This document shows, piece after piece, positions 12,710 through 24,009 of a stretch of 64,000 bases of DNA. Source of the DNA: Paragyromitra xinjiangensis (taxonomy: Eukaryota > Ascomycota > Pezizomycetes > Pezizales > Discinaceae); assembly GCA_038503065.1 (NCBI GenBank), contig JBCAMK010000005.1, forward strand, positions 1,984,001-2,048,000, in the 5' to 3' direction. The translations under genes were made by a program, and so were the position numbers. The first letter of the stretch is position 1, and every line of letters starts with the position of its first letter. The notes beneath the pieces are model-generated. The model saw nothing but the letters and a program-made list of their open reading frames with translations. It was not told where the DNA came from and ran no database searches.

Positions 12710-15707
12710 TCATCCACTCCCCGCAGCATTTCCACCCCACGATCCACCAATCCCACTTATCTCCACCGCTAAATTAACAATCGTGCTCACAATCCATAGT
12801 CCAATTAGTGTCCACCCAATGCGTCGGCTCATCGTCCACTTATTCAATGGCACAGCAACCAGTAGTAACACCAGCGTTATCAGCAGCGTTGCAGCAGATA
12901 TTACGAGCGTAGACGAGACCTCAATCTGGTATGCTTCATGGTCCGCTCGCGAGAGTGTTATGTAGAGACCAGAGATACCAATCCCGAGTAGGATATTGAG
13001 CATGGGCCCGCCAAAACACGCAGAGAGCGCCATAACCGGGAAGCCAAGTCGCGCGACTGTTATATCTGCCACAAGATCACCGAGGGAGTTGCCCTGTGTC
13101 TATTAGCTTCGAACAAGAGAGTACGTGGGGGGAAAGTGTTCGAGTGATAATCGATGCACCCCAAAGAGAATACCCACCACCGCGAAAATTGTCAACCCCA
13201 GAATCGCATCACTAATCCCCAAAATAACGCCAAACGCCTTCAACACGCCAACAACCTCATTCGCCACACCCGAAATCCACCCAATACTAACCGCAAACCC
13301 CGCAAAACACAGCGCCCACCGCCACTTCGGCGCTCTCTCCGTCTCCGTAGTCACAATTAACCCCCCCAAGCAAACCAGTCCCACCACCAATGAATACAGT
13401 ATTGGCTTAACTATATCGCGGGGCGACTCGGGATCATATACGAACATCACCATCATGAATACCGGGGCTGTGACGCACTGTACACACACCAGCCAGCGAT
13501 TCCATTCTTTCGGACCTATGCCTGAAGGTGTAGTGTCGGCCTCTGGTAGAACAACGACGGGGGTGTCGGCGCGCGGGGGTGGGGGGCTGGGATCTGGACT
13601 TTCGACGACAGGGAGGGTTATTGTTAGGAGGAAAACGGGGAGGAGGGCAATCAGTGCGAGGGTCTTTTCGATCCATGTCTTGTCGGCCCAGCCACGCAAG
13701 GTCGGGAAGAGGGTTGCTGAGATGAGTTGTGGCGCAGGAAGGTAGCTGTATGGCCAGTAGGACACAGTACGCCATTGCGGGGGACCAGACATAGTTGGGA
13801 GTGAGACATTGTCGATAGAGGGGGGAGGGAGGCGGATAGAGGCAGGAGGGGAACCAGAGCGTGGAGAGAGAGCACGTGGGGATTCGAAGACCCGGAGACT
13901 GGACGTCTCGGAGCCACCGTCGGGAACTGTGAGGTGTGGGAGGGCCCCCATGAGTGGAGTCGTGGGCTCGGAGGAAGTTGGAGAGGGACGGGAGAGATTC
14001 GGGTGCGTGCGGAGGGTGGGAAGCGCGAGGAGGTCAGGCGTGGGAACACGAGACGTCGGTAAAGACGTATCGATAAGAAGGTGGTTGGACGCATGCGGGG
14101 AAGGAAGGGTCAAGTTGATACCGGGGGTAGGTTGCTGAGAACGCAACTCCGCCCAATCAACGTTGGTGTGTACGGTATCGCCAACGGATACGGCGCGAAG
14201 ACGCCCAGCGTGCGCTTCGGGGTCTTGTAGCATGGCCGCAGAGAAGCTGTCGGCAATTAGAGAGCCGGGAGCTGAGTATGTGGTTGGGATGGAGAGGAAG
14301 GGGTCGTCAGAGTACCTGCGGAGATGGATTGGTCTTCCCTGGAGGTTCTTTGTTTTCTCGAGATGATGGAGCACGGCGCGGAACTGCGGGGGTGAGTGAT
14401 AGTGGGTGACGGGGGATGGTTTAATGGGGACTTACCTCAAGGGCTCCTACGAGCGACGGACGGATACCGTGTGGTGTTGCCGGTGTCATACTGCGTTCCA
14501 AACGAGGTCGGGAGATTCTCATTGCGTTTGATAGGTCTGCGTATGCTTGCTGTTCTTCTTCCTCTTCGTCTTCTTCCTCTTCTCCGGCGCCCCTCTCCAG
14601 CGCACCAAAATCATGGGCGCTTCCCGCCAGTAACCCTTCTGTCTCACTAATGCCTACTCCACCATCCTCATCGTCTTCATCGACTAGTAGATCCTCTTCC
14701 TCGGGAACTGCATAATGTTCCCTCGACATTCGTTCCTTCCTACGTCGCTGCTTCCGGCTCTTTTCCATCCAATGCCATACGACCACGAAACACACATAGA
14801 ACACGTAAAATACAACCATAACTACACACTCCCACATTTGGATCTGCCCATCGGCGAGAAATCCAATGCCAAAGAGTACAGCCACGATAAAGAACGAGAC
14901 GTCACGCACAAAGGACTTGCGGCTAACACGAAACGGGTGCACGATTGCCATAGAGCCAGCGACAACAGCAGCGATAAAAGAAGCAGCCCCGATAAGCTCG
15001 CCAACCGCCAGAGAACCAGAGTTGATCTTCATTGCTGCGAAAGTGGAGAAGACATCGGGGGAGCCGTTGCCAAAGGCGAGGAAGGTGACGCCTGCCATAG
15101 ATTCAGACATACCGAGGATGTTGGCTATGGTGGAGAGGTTGATGCAGAAGAAATCGCTTGCTGCAATTCCAATGGTCTATAGAGAATATTAGCTTGTAGC
15201 TCGTATCTCCAACTTGTAGTCAACTTACTGTGAACAGCATAACCAGCCAAGTGGCCATGATCGTGAACGGTATCGCTGGCACATTCGGGATGCGGCAGTA
15301 GTATAGCTCAAGGTAGTCAAAGAAGCCAACTTCCTCATCGGCACAGTTCTCGCGGACGAACTTGCATTTGTCTTCAAACTCGTGAACCCGTCGACACTGC
15401 ACACGCGCGTGAGCATCAGAGCTTAACCAACCAGCACAATAGAACGAACCTCCATATCCCGTTTCTGAAGCTCCCCACGCTCCGTATCCTCCCCACGCTC
15501 CGTATCCCACCTACGCGCGAGCTTAAAGAAAGCATGATTATGATACGTCTTTACCGTCGCGGATGGATCCTGCTGTTGTAGTGAATTGAGCAATTCCGGT
15601 AGTGGCTGTGGTCTCGTAACTCGTTTCGCGGACGCGAGCAGAGATAGCAGCAGCAGAGCCACTAACAGCTCGCGTGGACGGGGAATAAATGACAACGGTC
15701 GGGTCAT
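12710..15707 (-). CDS. Sodium/calcium exchanger family membrane antiporter
   Basis: Cation/Ca2+ antiporter (CaCA superfamily, NCLX/CCX-like; yeast YDL206W type) that exchanges Ca2+ against Na+ or another cation across a membrane. Exons from the 5' end are 15450-15707, 15229-15396, 14436-15176, 13178-14383 and 12710-13093, all joining in phase 0, giving 918 aa. The N-terminus has a hydrophobic signal-like segment (LLVALLLLSLLAS). The first alpha repeat contains MAGVTFLAFGNGSPDVFST, and the second, rebuilt across the last intron, contains TIFAVGNSLGDLVADI. These two inverted repeats form the ion-binding core. Between them lies a very long hydrophilic loop with an acidic stretch (GEEEEDEEEEEQQ) and Ser/Pro-rich sequence, probably cytosolic and regulatory. 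The membrane in which it acts cannot be told. It diverges from BRN1 with 497 bp between the start codons. Confidence 0.9.
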
Positions 15708-16204
15708 GGTGAGAACTGCAATGGAGTGGAGAAAGAGAGAGCAGGGGACATTGCCGGGACTTTCTGCAGAGGGAATGCAATACTGGATTTCCACCTCGGA
15801 GGGGGGCAAGACCCATGCAGCAGTACCTGATCTGGGATATCTACCTCATACAAGTATTTCGACTGGCCAGCAGGTATCGTAGGAGGTATCTATCTGATGC
15901 TGTGATACCTCTGGGGTGAATCGTGTGTGGCTGCTGGCCAATGCACCAACTCGGAAAGTGGGATGACGGAAGACCGCGAGTGGCGTATCGCCTGCACAGC
16001 CCCACGGTGGCGGTGCTGTTACTGCTACCACATCACGGGATGCTGTTTGTTTACGCTCAAGTTATCAGGTCAACATCACGTCTCACCCCGCAGCTGAACC
16101 TCCCCCCCCTTCACAGCTGCATATCCACCACTTCAATTCCAGCAGTAGGGCTACCTCCAGCACCTCCAGCACTCTTCAGCACTCTCCCCTCCATCCCCTC
16201 CAAA
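15708..16204. promoter_or_regulatory. Shared exchanger/BRN1 divergent promoter region
   Basis: A 497-bp spacer between divergent start codons, so it must hold both promoters and both 5' UTRs. Pyrimidine-rich sequence (about 16078-16204) leads into the BRN1 start. No specific binding sites were identified. Confidence 0.5.
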
Positions 16205-18849
16205 ATGCCACGCCTTCGCCCCTCCAACGCGCGGCGTCAGTCAAACTTCTCCTCTCCCGCGAAAACGATCCAAATCCCACTCAACGATGACACCGCCGAA
16301 AAGGCCAAGCGCCACAAGAAGCGCAGTATCCTCCAGGATATGCAGATGAACAAGATCGCCGCCGCTGTGACACCTGGCCGACGAACAACGATTGGCGGCG
16401 ACGATCGTGGAGAGTCCCCAATTCACACCCCACTACGGGGAGGTGTTGCTGGCGATGGTCCGTTGGATGCTGTCACTCCACTTAGGAAGGTGCCTATATT
16501 GGCGAATTTTGAAGAGTGGATGAAGTTGGCGACGGATAATGTGTGTTTGCTCTGTGCTCTGTGGGTAGGAAATAGGGCTAATGGTTGGGTAGAAAATTAA
16601 TGCGACGAATTCGTGGAATTTTGCGTTGATTGATTATTTCTATGACATGTCACTGCTTAAAGAAGGCGATGGCATCAATTTTCAAAAAGCATCCTGCACC
16701 CTTGACGGATGCGTCAAGATCTACACCAACCGTATCGATTCTGTCGCAACAGAGACTGGAAAGCTGCTGAGCGGCTTGGCGGATAGTTCTTCGAAGCGAA
16801 AAGGGCGGGGCGATGACGGTGGAGAAGGTGAAGGAAGTGACGCAGAAGGAGATGAGGATGGCGAGGGACCAAAGAAACCCAAACGAAGAGTGAGTTCATC
16901 CCTAAATTCATCCCAACACCCATGTTCACAAACCCATCACTCGCTTTCCCTATTCCACCATTTCATTATTTTTACCATCCACACCATCCCCCCCTCCCCA
17001 ATTCTACCTCACCCAATACTAACCATCCCAGGCCCAACGCTCCTCCGAAGCAACCCTCGCAAAAGACTTCTCCTCCCTCGCCATTAAAAAACTCGAACTT
17101 GAATTCTCCGTCGACCCCCTCTTCAAAAAGGCCTCTGCAGACTTCGACGAAGGCGGCGCCAAAGGTCTCCTCCTAAACCACCTCTCTATCGACTCCAACG
17201 GCAAAATCGTCTTCGACAGCTCAGACGACAAAAAATCCCCAGACGAGCTCCAATCCGAGCTTGAAAATGACGAAAATGAAGACGGCACCCCTAAGCTCCC
17301 ACCTCCAACTACACAACCAGAGGAAGATGAAGACGTCGAGATTGATATTGCCTCCTTGGGTGCTCGCTTCTTCCCCAATCTAGCTATGCTCGACAACATG
17401 GATATTTGTCCATCTCTCAAAGGCTTTGACCTTGGCGACCCGGCGGGCTCGCTTGATATTCCGTTCTTGAAGGCACTTGAGGATAAAGCGGATGAGTTGG
17501 CGTCGAATGCGCCGTCGCACAGTGATGGGGGGGATGCGTTTGGCGGGGGGAACGATATGGCTTTTGGGTTCGATGACGGGTTTGGTGTAGGGGAAGAAGG
17601 AGATATGACGCTTGGGTTTGGAGAAGGCGGGGAAGTATGGGCGAATGAGACGATCGCAGATGCAGCAGAAAGATTTATGAGTCCGGCAAAACGGCCCATG
17701 ATGGGAATGGGAGGCAGTGGAGAGGAGAAATTCGGAGAAGGAAATGGCACGGATTACGCTGTGGGCTTTGGGGGCGGGCATGAAGATATTCTAAGCTACT
17801 TCGATGAAGCACTAAGGAAAAACTGGGCAGGGCCAGAACACTGGCGGATCCGCAAAATCAGGGACAACACTAAACCCACCAACGCCCCCGTCCGAGTCCG
17901 CAAGGAAAAAGAAACCTTCGAAATTGACTTCCTTGATCCCGCCGGCGAAATCCCCGCTGATGTCCTCCGCCCCCCGCGCGGCCGCGCAACGCTTGATATG
18001 CCTAAGAAGGACTGGAAAACCAAGAGTCGACACCTCCTACCAGATGATAAACACTTCAATTCACGCCAGCTCTTAAAACTCTTCTTGAAACCTAAAGCCT
18101 CGATCCGACGCACGGAACAGCGCAATCGCCGTCTAACTATCAACCGCCCTCCCACTGCTGCCGCGCAGGACGAAGACGGAGAAATGGATGAGGAGTTTTG
18201 GGCCAAGGAAGGCATGGCTATGGATATACAAGCATCATCAACACCAGACCCTAAGGTTGCTGGCAACTACGATGCGAACTTCTTTCAGGATGATGGACTG
18301 GATATGGGGATTGGCATGCATGAAGATGATGACGATGAAGACGAGTTTGCAGATGCACGGGAGGCGTTCTCGCCCGGCCCTGATGGGAATGTGGGACCAT
18401 TGCCAGGGGCCCTAGATGTAGGGACACAGTTCCCGCCTGGGACTTTTGGTGGCGGGTTGGAGTTCGGAAGTCAATTGGTTACGAGTAGTCGCAGGGTGCG
18501 GCCGGAGTACGTACAGTACGCGCGTGTGGCGAAGAAGGTGGACGTGAGGAAGTTGAAGGAGAATTTATGGTCGGGGCTTGCGTTTGAAGGGGAAATGGGT
18601 AAGAAGGAGGAAGCGAATAGTGGGATGGAGGTAGAGAATGCGGGGGGGACAAGGAAGTTTACTCAGATTATGAATGAACTACAGAATGTCTACCCGCAGA
18701 AAACTATGGCGGATATCAGCACGAGTTATTGCTTCATTTGTTTACTACATTTGGCGAATGAAAAGGGGTTGGTTATTGAGGGGAGCGAGGGGCTGACGGA
18801 GTTGAAAGTTGCGGTTGACAAGACTGCGGAGGGGCCGGATGAGTTCTAG
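16205..18849 (+). CDS. BRN1: Condensin complex kleisin subunit BRN1 (Barren/CND2)
   Basis: Kleisin subunit that bridges the SMC2-SMC4 heads of condensin and recruits the HEAT subunits for mitotic chromosome compaction. The exons 16205-16540, 16593-16889 and 17032-18849 join in phase 0 to give 816 aa, within the usual 750-900. The conserved N-terminal kleisin region spans the first intron (NFEEWMKLATDN, then KINATNSWNFALIDYFYDMS). It is followed by the motif LDGCVKIYTNRIDSVATETG. An acidic spacer (about residues 172-205) precedes the SMC-proximal repeat region (ASLGARFFPNLAMLDNMDIC). The middle is Gly/Asp-rich. The C-terminal winged-helix part contains ARVAKKVDVRKLKENLW and ISTSYCFICLLHLANEKGL, which fits the conserved C-terminal Barren block. 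Its ATG follows a pyrimidine-rich leader. Confidence 0.93.
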
Positions 18850-20121
18850 CTGTGATGTGTGGAGTGGAGGGAGGAAGAGTGCTTTTGCGTTAGGTTAGAG
18901 TAGTAGGTGGTCTTTTGTATTATTTTTTTAATTTCCTTTATTGAGCTTGGTGGAGTATTGTAGGCGCCGAAAGGGTTTGGATGAAGTGATGAATATGATG
19001 TCTTTTTTTACTTCTGGAGTGGTGCTCTAGCTTTATTTATATCGGTTTTTGCTGTACTATACTTTTTACTTCTTATCATTATTATGGTATTTTGGAAATG
19101 GCTTTTATGGAAGGGGTTGGGGTAAAAGTAGATTTAGCATCACATGAGGGTAAACCAGATAATCGTGTGTCGAAACCATTGATCATTAAAACAGCAAATG
19201 GCTCCAGCAAAAGGGCTTTCCTGGAGCATCAAGACCACTGAGAAGTGCAACCATGTCAAGGACTTGCACTCTCTTAGGATAATCGGAGGCGTAAGTAATA
19301 AGAGAATTCCATTGATAAAGGATACATGTAGTTGTAGACACCAGGGAAGAGACCATGGATGAAGAGGTAGCTGTGGACGACAAAGTAGCTATATGCGAAG
19401 GCAGAGAAGGCAGAGAAGGAGCTGTATGTAAGGAGGGATAGCTGTGGATGATGGAGAAGCATGTTTAAACGATAGAAGATCTTAGTGACTTCAGGACAAA
19501 ACGCTCTGAAATCACGGATAGTCACTCGGCCAGAACAAGCCATTCAATTCTCTTCAGGAAAATGCTGTTTGTATATGACCTTAACGTAAGGCTACCACAA
19601 TCATATAATCAATCACTCTACTAAGTCAGAGTAAGCTACACAGATTCGAAATCCCCAAAAATGAACTGGAACTTAGAAGAGAGGCCTGGGAAACGACTGG
19701 AAGATCCCCAGTAGATATCCCGAAAACATGAAGCCCCCAACGGCCCGAAAAGGAAATATTAAATGGTATAATATTTGATCAGGAATTATCGCGTTTAGTA
19801 GCAATCTCATGCCGATTTTGCTGCTTTAGCCAGTTGAGAAACTTCGAAACCACGCCCAATGCCTTCAGCGTATCATAGGGAAGCTTTTGATCTCAATAAA
19901 ATAAGGCCCACATCAATCACTGAGCGAAAAGGGGTATATGGACTCTGATAGTACTTATCTAAGAGTAAATGACTATAGCAACAATGAAGAAAGGAAAGTA
20001 CAAGAAACAAAAAGTTTAATAAACACCCAACCTTCCCATTGTCGTGAAGAGTGCCCACCGCTTTCTCCATCTGTTTCCAATGCTTTCTCTACGTTTAACA
20101 TCAACAGATCTACGAATTATC
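18850..20121. other. Intergenic, convergent BRN1 and RPN3 3' regions
   Basis: No gene supported. TACATGTA occurs at 19323-19330. A minus-strand 89-codon frame (19274-19543) carries a small internal duplication (SAFSAFA) but no family signal. Confidence 0.6.
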
Positions 20122-22027
20122 CTACAATCCCTCAAACTCTCCACCCGCATCATCGTCATCAATCTCGCCATCTTGAATCTCCTTAGCCAACTCCCTTTCT
20201 CTTTCTCTGGCTTCCTGGGCATTCTTCAGCTCAAGACGGTGTTGGTTCATAGGAAACCTCATGGCCTATAAAAAGATCGTTATTTCATCATTCTAACAAT
20301 GCAGTAACGAAAACAAAAAAACGGAATAAAGGATAATACCTTAACACTGTCATTATGCAAGCTCATACAAAACATAATCCTCTCATGGAAAGCCTCCTGT
20401 GGCTCCTGTGTGGCATAGACATCCAACAACTCCTTGCTCTGCATGTACCCCTTCTCATGGTTTAAAGTTGCTTCGATGACACCATCTCTGATTGCCTTAG
20501 CCACAATGTATTCAGCGCTCTCCTCGCTGTCCAACCTGAGCCTGACACATATATCTCTCAGAGAAATCTTAGAATAACTCAAGCTCATCATACGGATACC
20601 GGTCTTGATGACATTTTGGCGAAGACGGAGGATGAGGGAATAGGTTCCATCCTTTTTGAACGTCTCGGCGTGAGTGTTGAGGGTATCAAAGAACGCATCA
20701 AGCTCTCCAATACGAACAGCCTGAACGAGCAAAAAGTAGGCATGAAGAGCTTTCTCGAGCCTAGGCTCACGGAAGATTGACCGTTCGGGAATATCTCCCA
20801 TCAGGAGCTCGACAATAATATTAAGCTTATTGGCAGCTTGAACGAACCCGGCGGCCGCTGCGGTCTGAGGAGCCTTGCGAATGGCACCGACTAACTCGTT
20901 GTGAGCAGCGGTGTAGTCAAGCTGAATCGCACGGATTCGGCCAAGGTAGTACTGGTAACGGGCAATGAGATTGTTTGCAGCAGATTCCGGGAAGACGGTC
21001 TTAGAGACAAGGTGATCAGCCTGGGTGATGTGAGAAGTAAGGAGGTAATTGCGAAGGAGAAGGGTGATCAGGGTAGCTTGAGTGTCGATGTCTTTACGCA
21101 GCGTAGCAGTCCGAAGGGATGCTAGAAGCTGAGGGCGAATACTGGTGACAGCGGGAGAGGGAAGGAGCTCATGAAACCGGGCGTAATAAAAGTAAACTTT
21201 GGCAGCTAGAGAATCTAAAGTTCGGCGATTGAGCAAATGGATTGTCTCCACGAGCTCCGTAGAGAACTTTGCGCCAGCTTCGAGAGACTTCTGGTCCAGA
21301 AGGTATATTTGGGTGAGCAGATGAATATAGATGTCAACCTCTAGCAATACTATCCCGTTAGGATTCTCTTTAGAAGCTCCCTCGGCACTATCTACCTCCA
21401 TAGTCGCCCCATCATATCCGATAACTGCCTCCAGTCTCCGTACAGATGGGTGGTCTGCGGGGTATGTATCCTTGATAACTTTGGCCAGAATCTCGGGGGT
21501 AAGGCGCCGGCGGAGGGATGAAATCGTGCGGAGAACTCGAAGAGTAAATCGAGCATCAAAAAGGATTACAGCTCGCTCCAGAAGGGTAAAATTATCCTTG
21601 ATTTCTGCATTGGTCGCATGAGCTCATCGAATTCAACGAAGGTTATATAGATAAGTAGGTTACCATTTATCGCCATGATTGTGGGGTCCTCTTTAGCTTC
21701 ATCCTTCTTGTCCTCTCCACCATCTGCGGTGGGCTTTCCATCATCCATCTCCACATCACCATCCGCACCAGCTTTCTTTGCCGCTCCAGGCTTCTTCAAA
21801 GCCGCAGTTGTAGCGGGGTCTTGAGCATCATCCTTCATATCAACATCCTCGGCATCATTATCAGGCTGTTTATCGTCTTCCATCTCCCCAGCACTTCCTG
21901 ACGCAGATTTTTTAGGAGTCGATGTCTTTCGAGATGAAGGCTTAGCCTGTTGTTTCGAATCTGTGTTCTTCTTGGTATCTTTGGAGTCGGAGCGTTTATT
22001 TGACCGGAGAGAGCTTTTGTCGACCAT
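20122..22027 (-). CDS. RPN3: 26S proteasome regulatory subunit RPN3
   Basis: Non-ATPase lid subunit of the 26S proteasome 19S particle (human PSMD3). Exons from the 5' end, 21664-22027, 20340-21604 and 20122-20265, give 590 aa; the family is usually 490-600. The N-terminus is a long charged tail (SSRKTSTPKKSASGSAGEME; several DD/DE clusters) longer than in yeast. A TPR-like helical body follows (IKDNFTLLERAVILFDARFT; IYIHLLTQIYLLDQKSLEAG). The PCI domain lies at about residues 385-515 (RSIFREPRLEKALHAYFLLV; ISLRDICVRLRLDSEESAEY). The last exon carries the family's C-terminal charged helix (QHRLELKNAQEARERERELA) and an acidic end. The intron borders agree in phase. Confidence 0.94.
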
Positions 22028-23122
22028 GATGCAGCCTACGATGAGGTCGGGAGATGAATGTGATGGCTAGAAATGCCGATGATGGATGGATGACGATGGA
22101 GTGGGGATGAGAGATGACGACGTGAACAGGTTCTAAGCTCGAAGAGCAGAGTTGCTTGGGTCTCTTGGGAGGTTTTGTGTCGCCGCGTCAATATTCGCTG
22201 CCCACCGTTATGTCAGCAGTCTCTCATCTACGAATGCATGCGTGCACATCAGCCCCTGCTTCAGGCCAAGAAATAAATGTGAACTTATGAGAGAATTATC
22301 ATACACCCAAACCTAAGGAATTACCACTTAGTTCAAGGCCAAATAGCTACTTCGATCCCAAATTTCCGGAAAGGGAAGCCCAGTTGAGTGCTGCCTGGAG
22401 TAGTAGCCTTGGCACCCATGATAGCACTACAATCACCCCGGCCCCACACATTGTTCTCATTCTCAAAAAAATCACGATAATATGGGTGCTTTGTACCAGT
22501 TGCTTCAATGCTGTGAAATATCTACCAATCCTAGCCCCAAGCTATCGCTCATGTAGAGGAACTTCAAACCTAATTCCATGCCTTCTGGGAGAGCCTCATT
22601 AAGCTTCTGTCCCAAGCTAATCTCGGCGGTAGTTATTACAAAACCCGTCGCAGCATGGCATCCTTCCTCGTTCACACGCAAGGCCTCCAAAGATTTTGCA
22701 CAATAGTTAACATCCGTATGAGTTGTGTTTACCATCAGTTTACATAACTAAAACCTTCTGTGTACTAGGAGTGGAATGTGGAGATGGCAAAGTCTTACAT
22801 TACTGGTATTTTGGCCCTATAGCGTGAATAGCACCTTACCCCATCTCCGCATCTCAACCCTTAGTATTTGGACTTGTAGAGTCTCTGCATGAGTGCGCAG
22901 GCATCCTCTTTGTAGATCGACGCTTGAAGGCCAACTATTGGTTTCTATAGTAACTAATATTTTAATACGATAGACATCGCGTTAACACCTTTATATCTTC
23001 AATTGTAGCCCAACTCTTGAGCATGGATAGCAAAATCCACCAGAAGTATTAACGCTGCTTTTATACATTTCATCGTGACCATCGAGCTCTAAGCAATTGA
23101 AATTGAAACTCAGGGTATTTCC
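22028..23122. other. Intergenic, RPN3 promoter and LSM5 3' region
   Basis: No confident gene. A minus-strand 76-codon frame at 22505-22735 (containing GFVITTAEISLGQKLNEALP) looks protein-like, but it has no recognised family and no supporting neighbouring exon, so it is left unannotated. Confidence 0.55.
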
Positions 23123-23692
23123 TCAAGAAACAGCAGTATTTCCGGAAGGGCCATCTCCACCAGGAATTAACTAAACATCGATAAGCCACCAATTACAAGG
23201 CAAAGGAAGACATAACAGCAAGGGCACTATACCATGCAGATGTTATTCCCATTTAACAGGATTTTTTTAAGCTTAACCTGTTCTCCATTGCTCTCACTAG
23301 CGGAGGTCAGTGTTATAAGAGGAATTTCGTGAGATATATAGGGTAGGTGGTGGTATTACTATTCTATCACATCCTCCAAAACCATATCTATGCCACATTA
23401 GCTTCCAATCAGGCTTTGATGGTGTTAGCGAAGGGTTGCACTTACTGACATAGTCATCAAACCCAACCAGTGTGCCACTGAATTCTGTATTATCCATCAG
23501 TAAACTTTGGAGAAAATTGCGGGGTTACAAGCAGCTAGATTGGCAAGCCCACCTTTATCGCCTTTCATGACAACCCATATCCTAGAACCCACACATTTAT
23601 CGACAAGCTCTGCATCGCAAACTTGTCAGGCCACTGCTCCTTTCCAGCATGACAGACAGGAACATACCGAGAGGAAGTAGTTGAGACGCCAT
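23123..23692 (-). CDS. LSM5: U6 snRNA-associated Sm-like protein LSM5 (six exons)
   Basis: Sm-fold subunit of the LSM1-7 (mRNA decay) and LSM2-8 (U6 snRNP) rings. The coding frame is broken into six small exons: 23668-23692, 23553-23609, 23446-23484, 23360-23387, 23233-23296 and 23123-23170. All phases agree, giving 86 aa, the normal LSM5 length. The joined protein begins MASQLLPLELVDKCVGSRIW and continues VVMKGDKEFSGTLVGFDDYV (Sm1 motif). It then has NMVLEDVIEYESNGEQ and the Sm2 motif KKILLNGNNICMLIPGGDGP. The residues around the RNA-binding loop (FDDYVN) and the I-L-L-N-G-N-N-I motif are intact. Single exons code for as few as 8-10 residues, so gene finders may well miss it. It diverges from the exonuclease gene. 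Confidence 0.93.
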
Positions 23693-24009
23693 GGTTTGTG
23701 TAGTGTTCTCCAACCAGAATTGAACTCGAACATACGTGCACGGACTCAGGCGGAACTGCCCTCGTTGCCAAGCAGGGTAACTTTAACGATAACACCCACA
23801 GCAACTAACTACATGTAATCTGCACCGCCACTTCAGGTGCATACAGAGCCTCCCTCGAATTTCTGCAATTTTTATTCATCTACGCTAAGATTCATATTCG
23901 CGGTTTTTCCATTCCCTCCCCTACATATGTTTCAAACCAGCAAAGGAATTGCTGGCTAGACTCTTTTTCCCTTTTTCTGAGCACCTTACTTTCGATTTCC
24001 TATATATAA
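23693..24009. promoter_or_regulatory. Divergent LSM5/exonuclease spacer
   Basis: A 317-bp spacer (longer if the exonuclease starts downstream) that must contain the LSM5 promoter. It has one TACATGTA at 23810-23817, about 120 bp upstream of the LSM5 start codon. Confidence 0.45.

Noticed and set aside
13125..13745. 206-codon plus-strand open frame
   Set aside because: It is antisense to the exchanger exon and spans its confirmed intron; the composition is biased by the opposite strand.
17019..17750. 243-codon Ser/Pro-rich minus-strand frame
   Set aside because: It is a shadow of the Gly/Asp/Glu-rich middle of BRN1.
22505..22735. 76-codon minus-strand frame between RPN3 and LSM5
   Set aside because: It looks mildly protein-like but has no family, no upstream exon and no other support.
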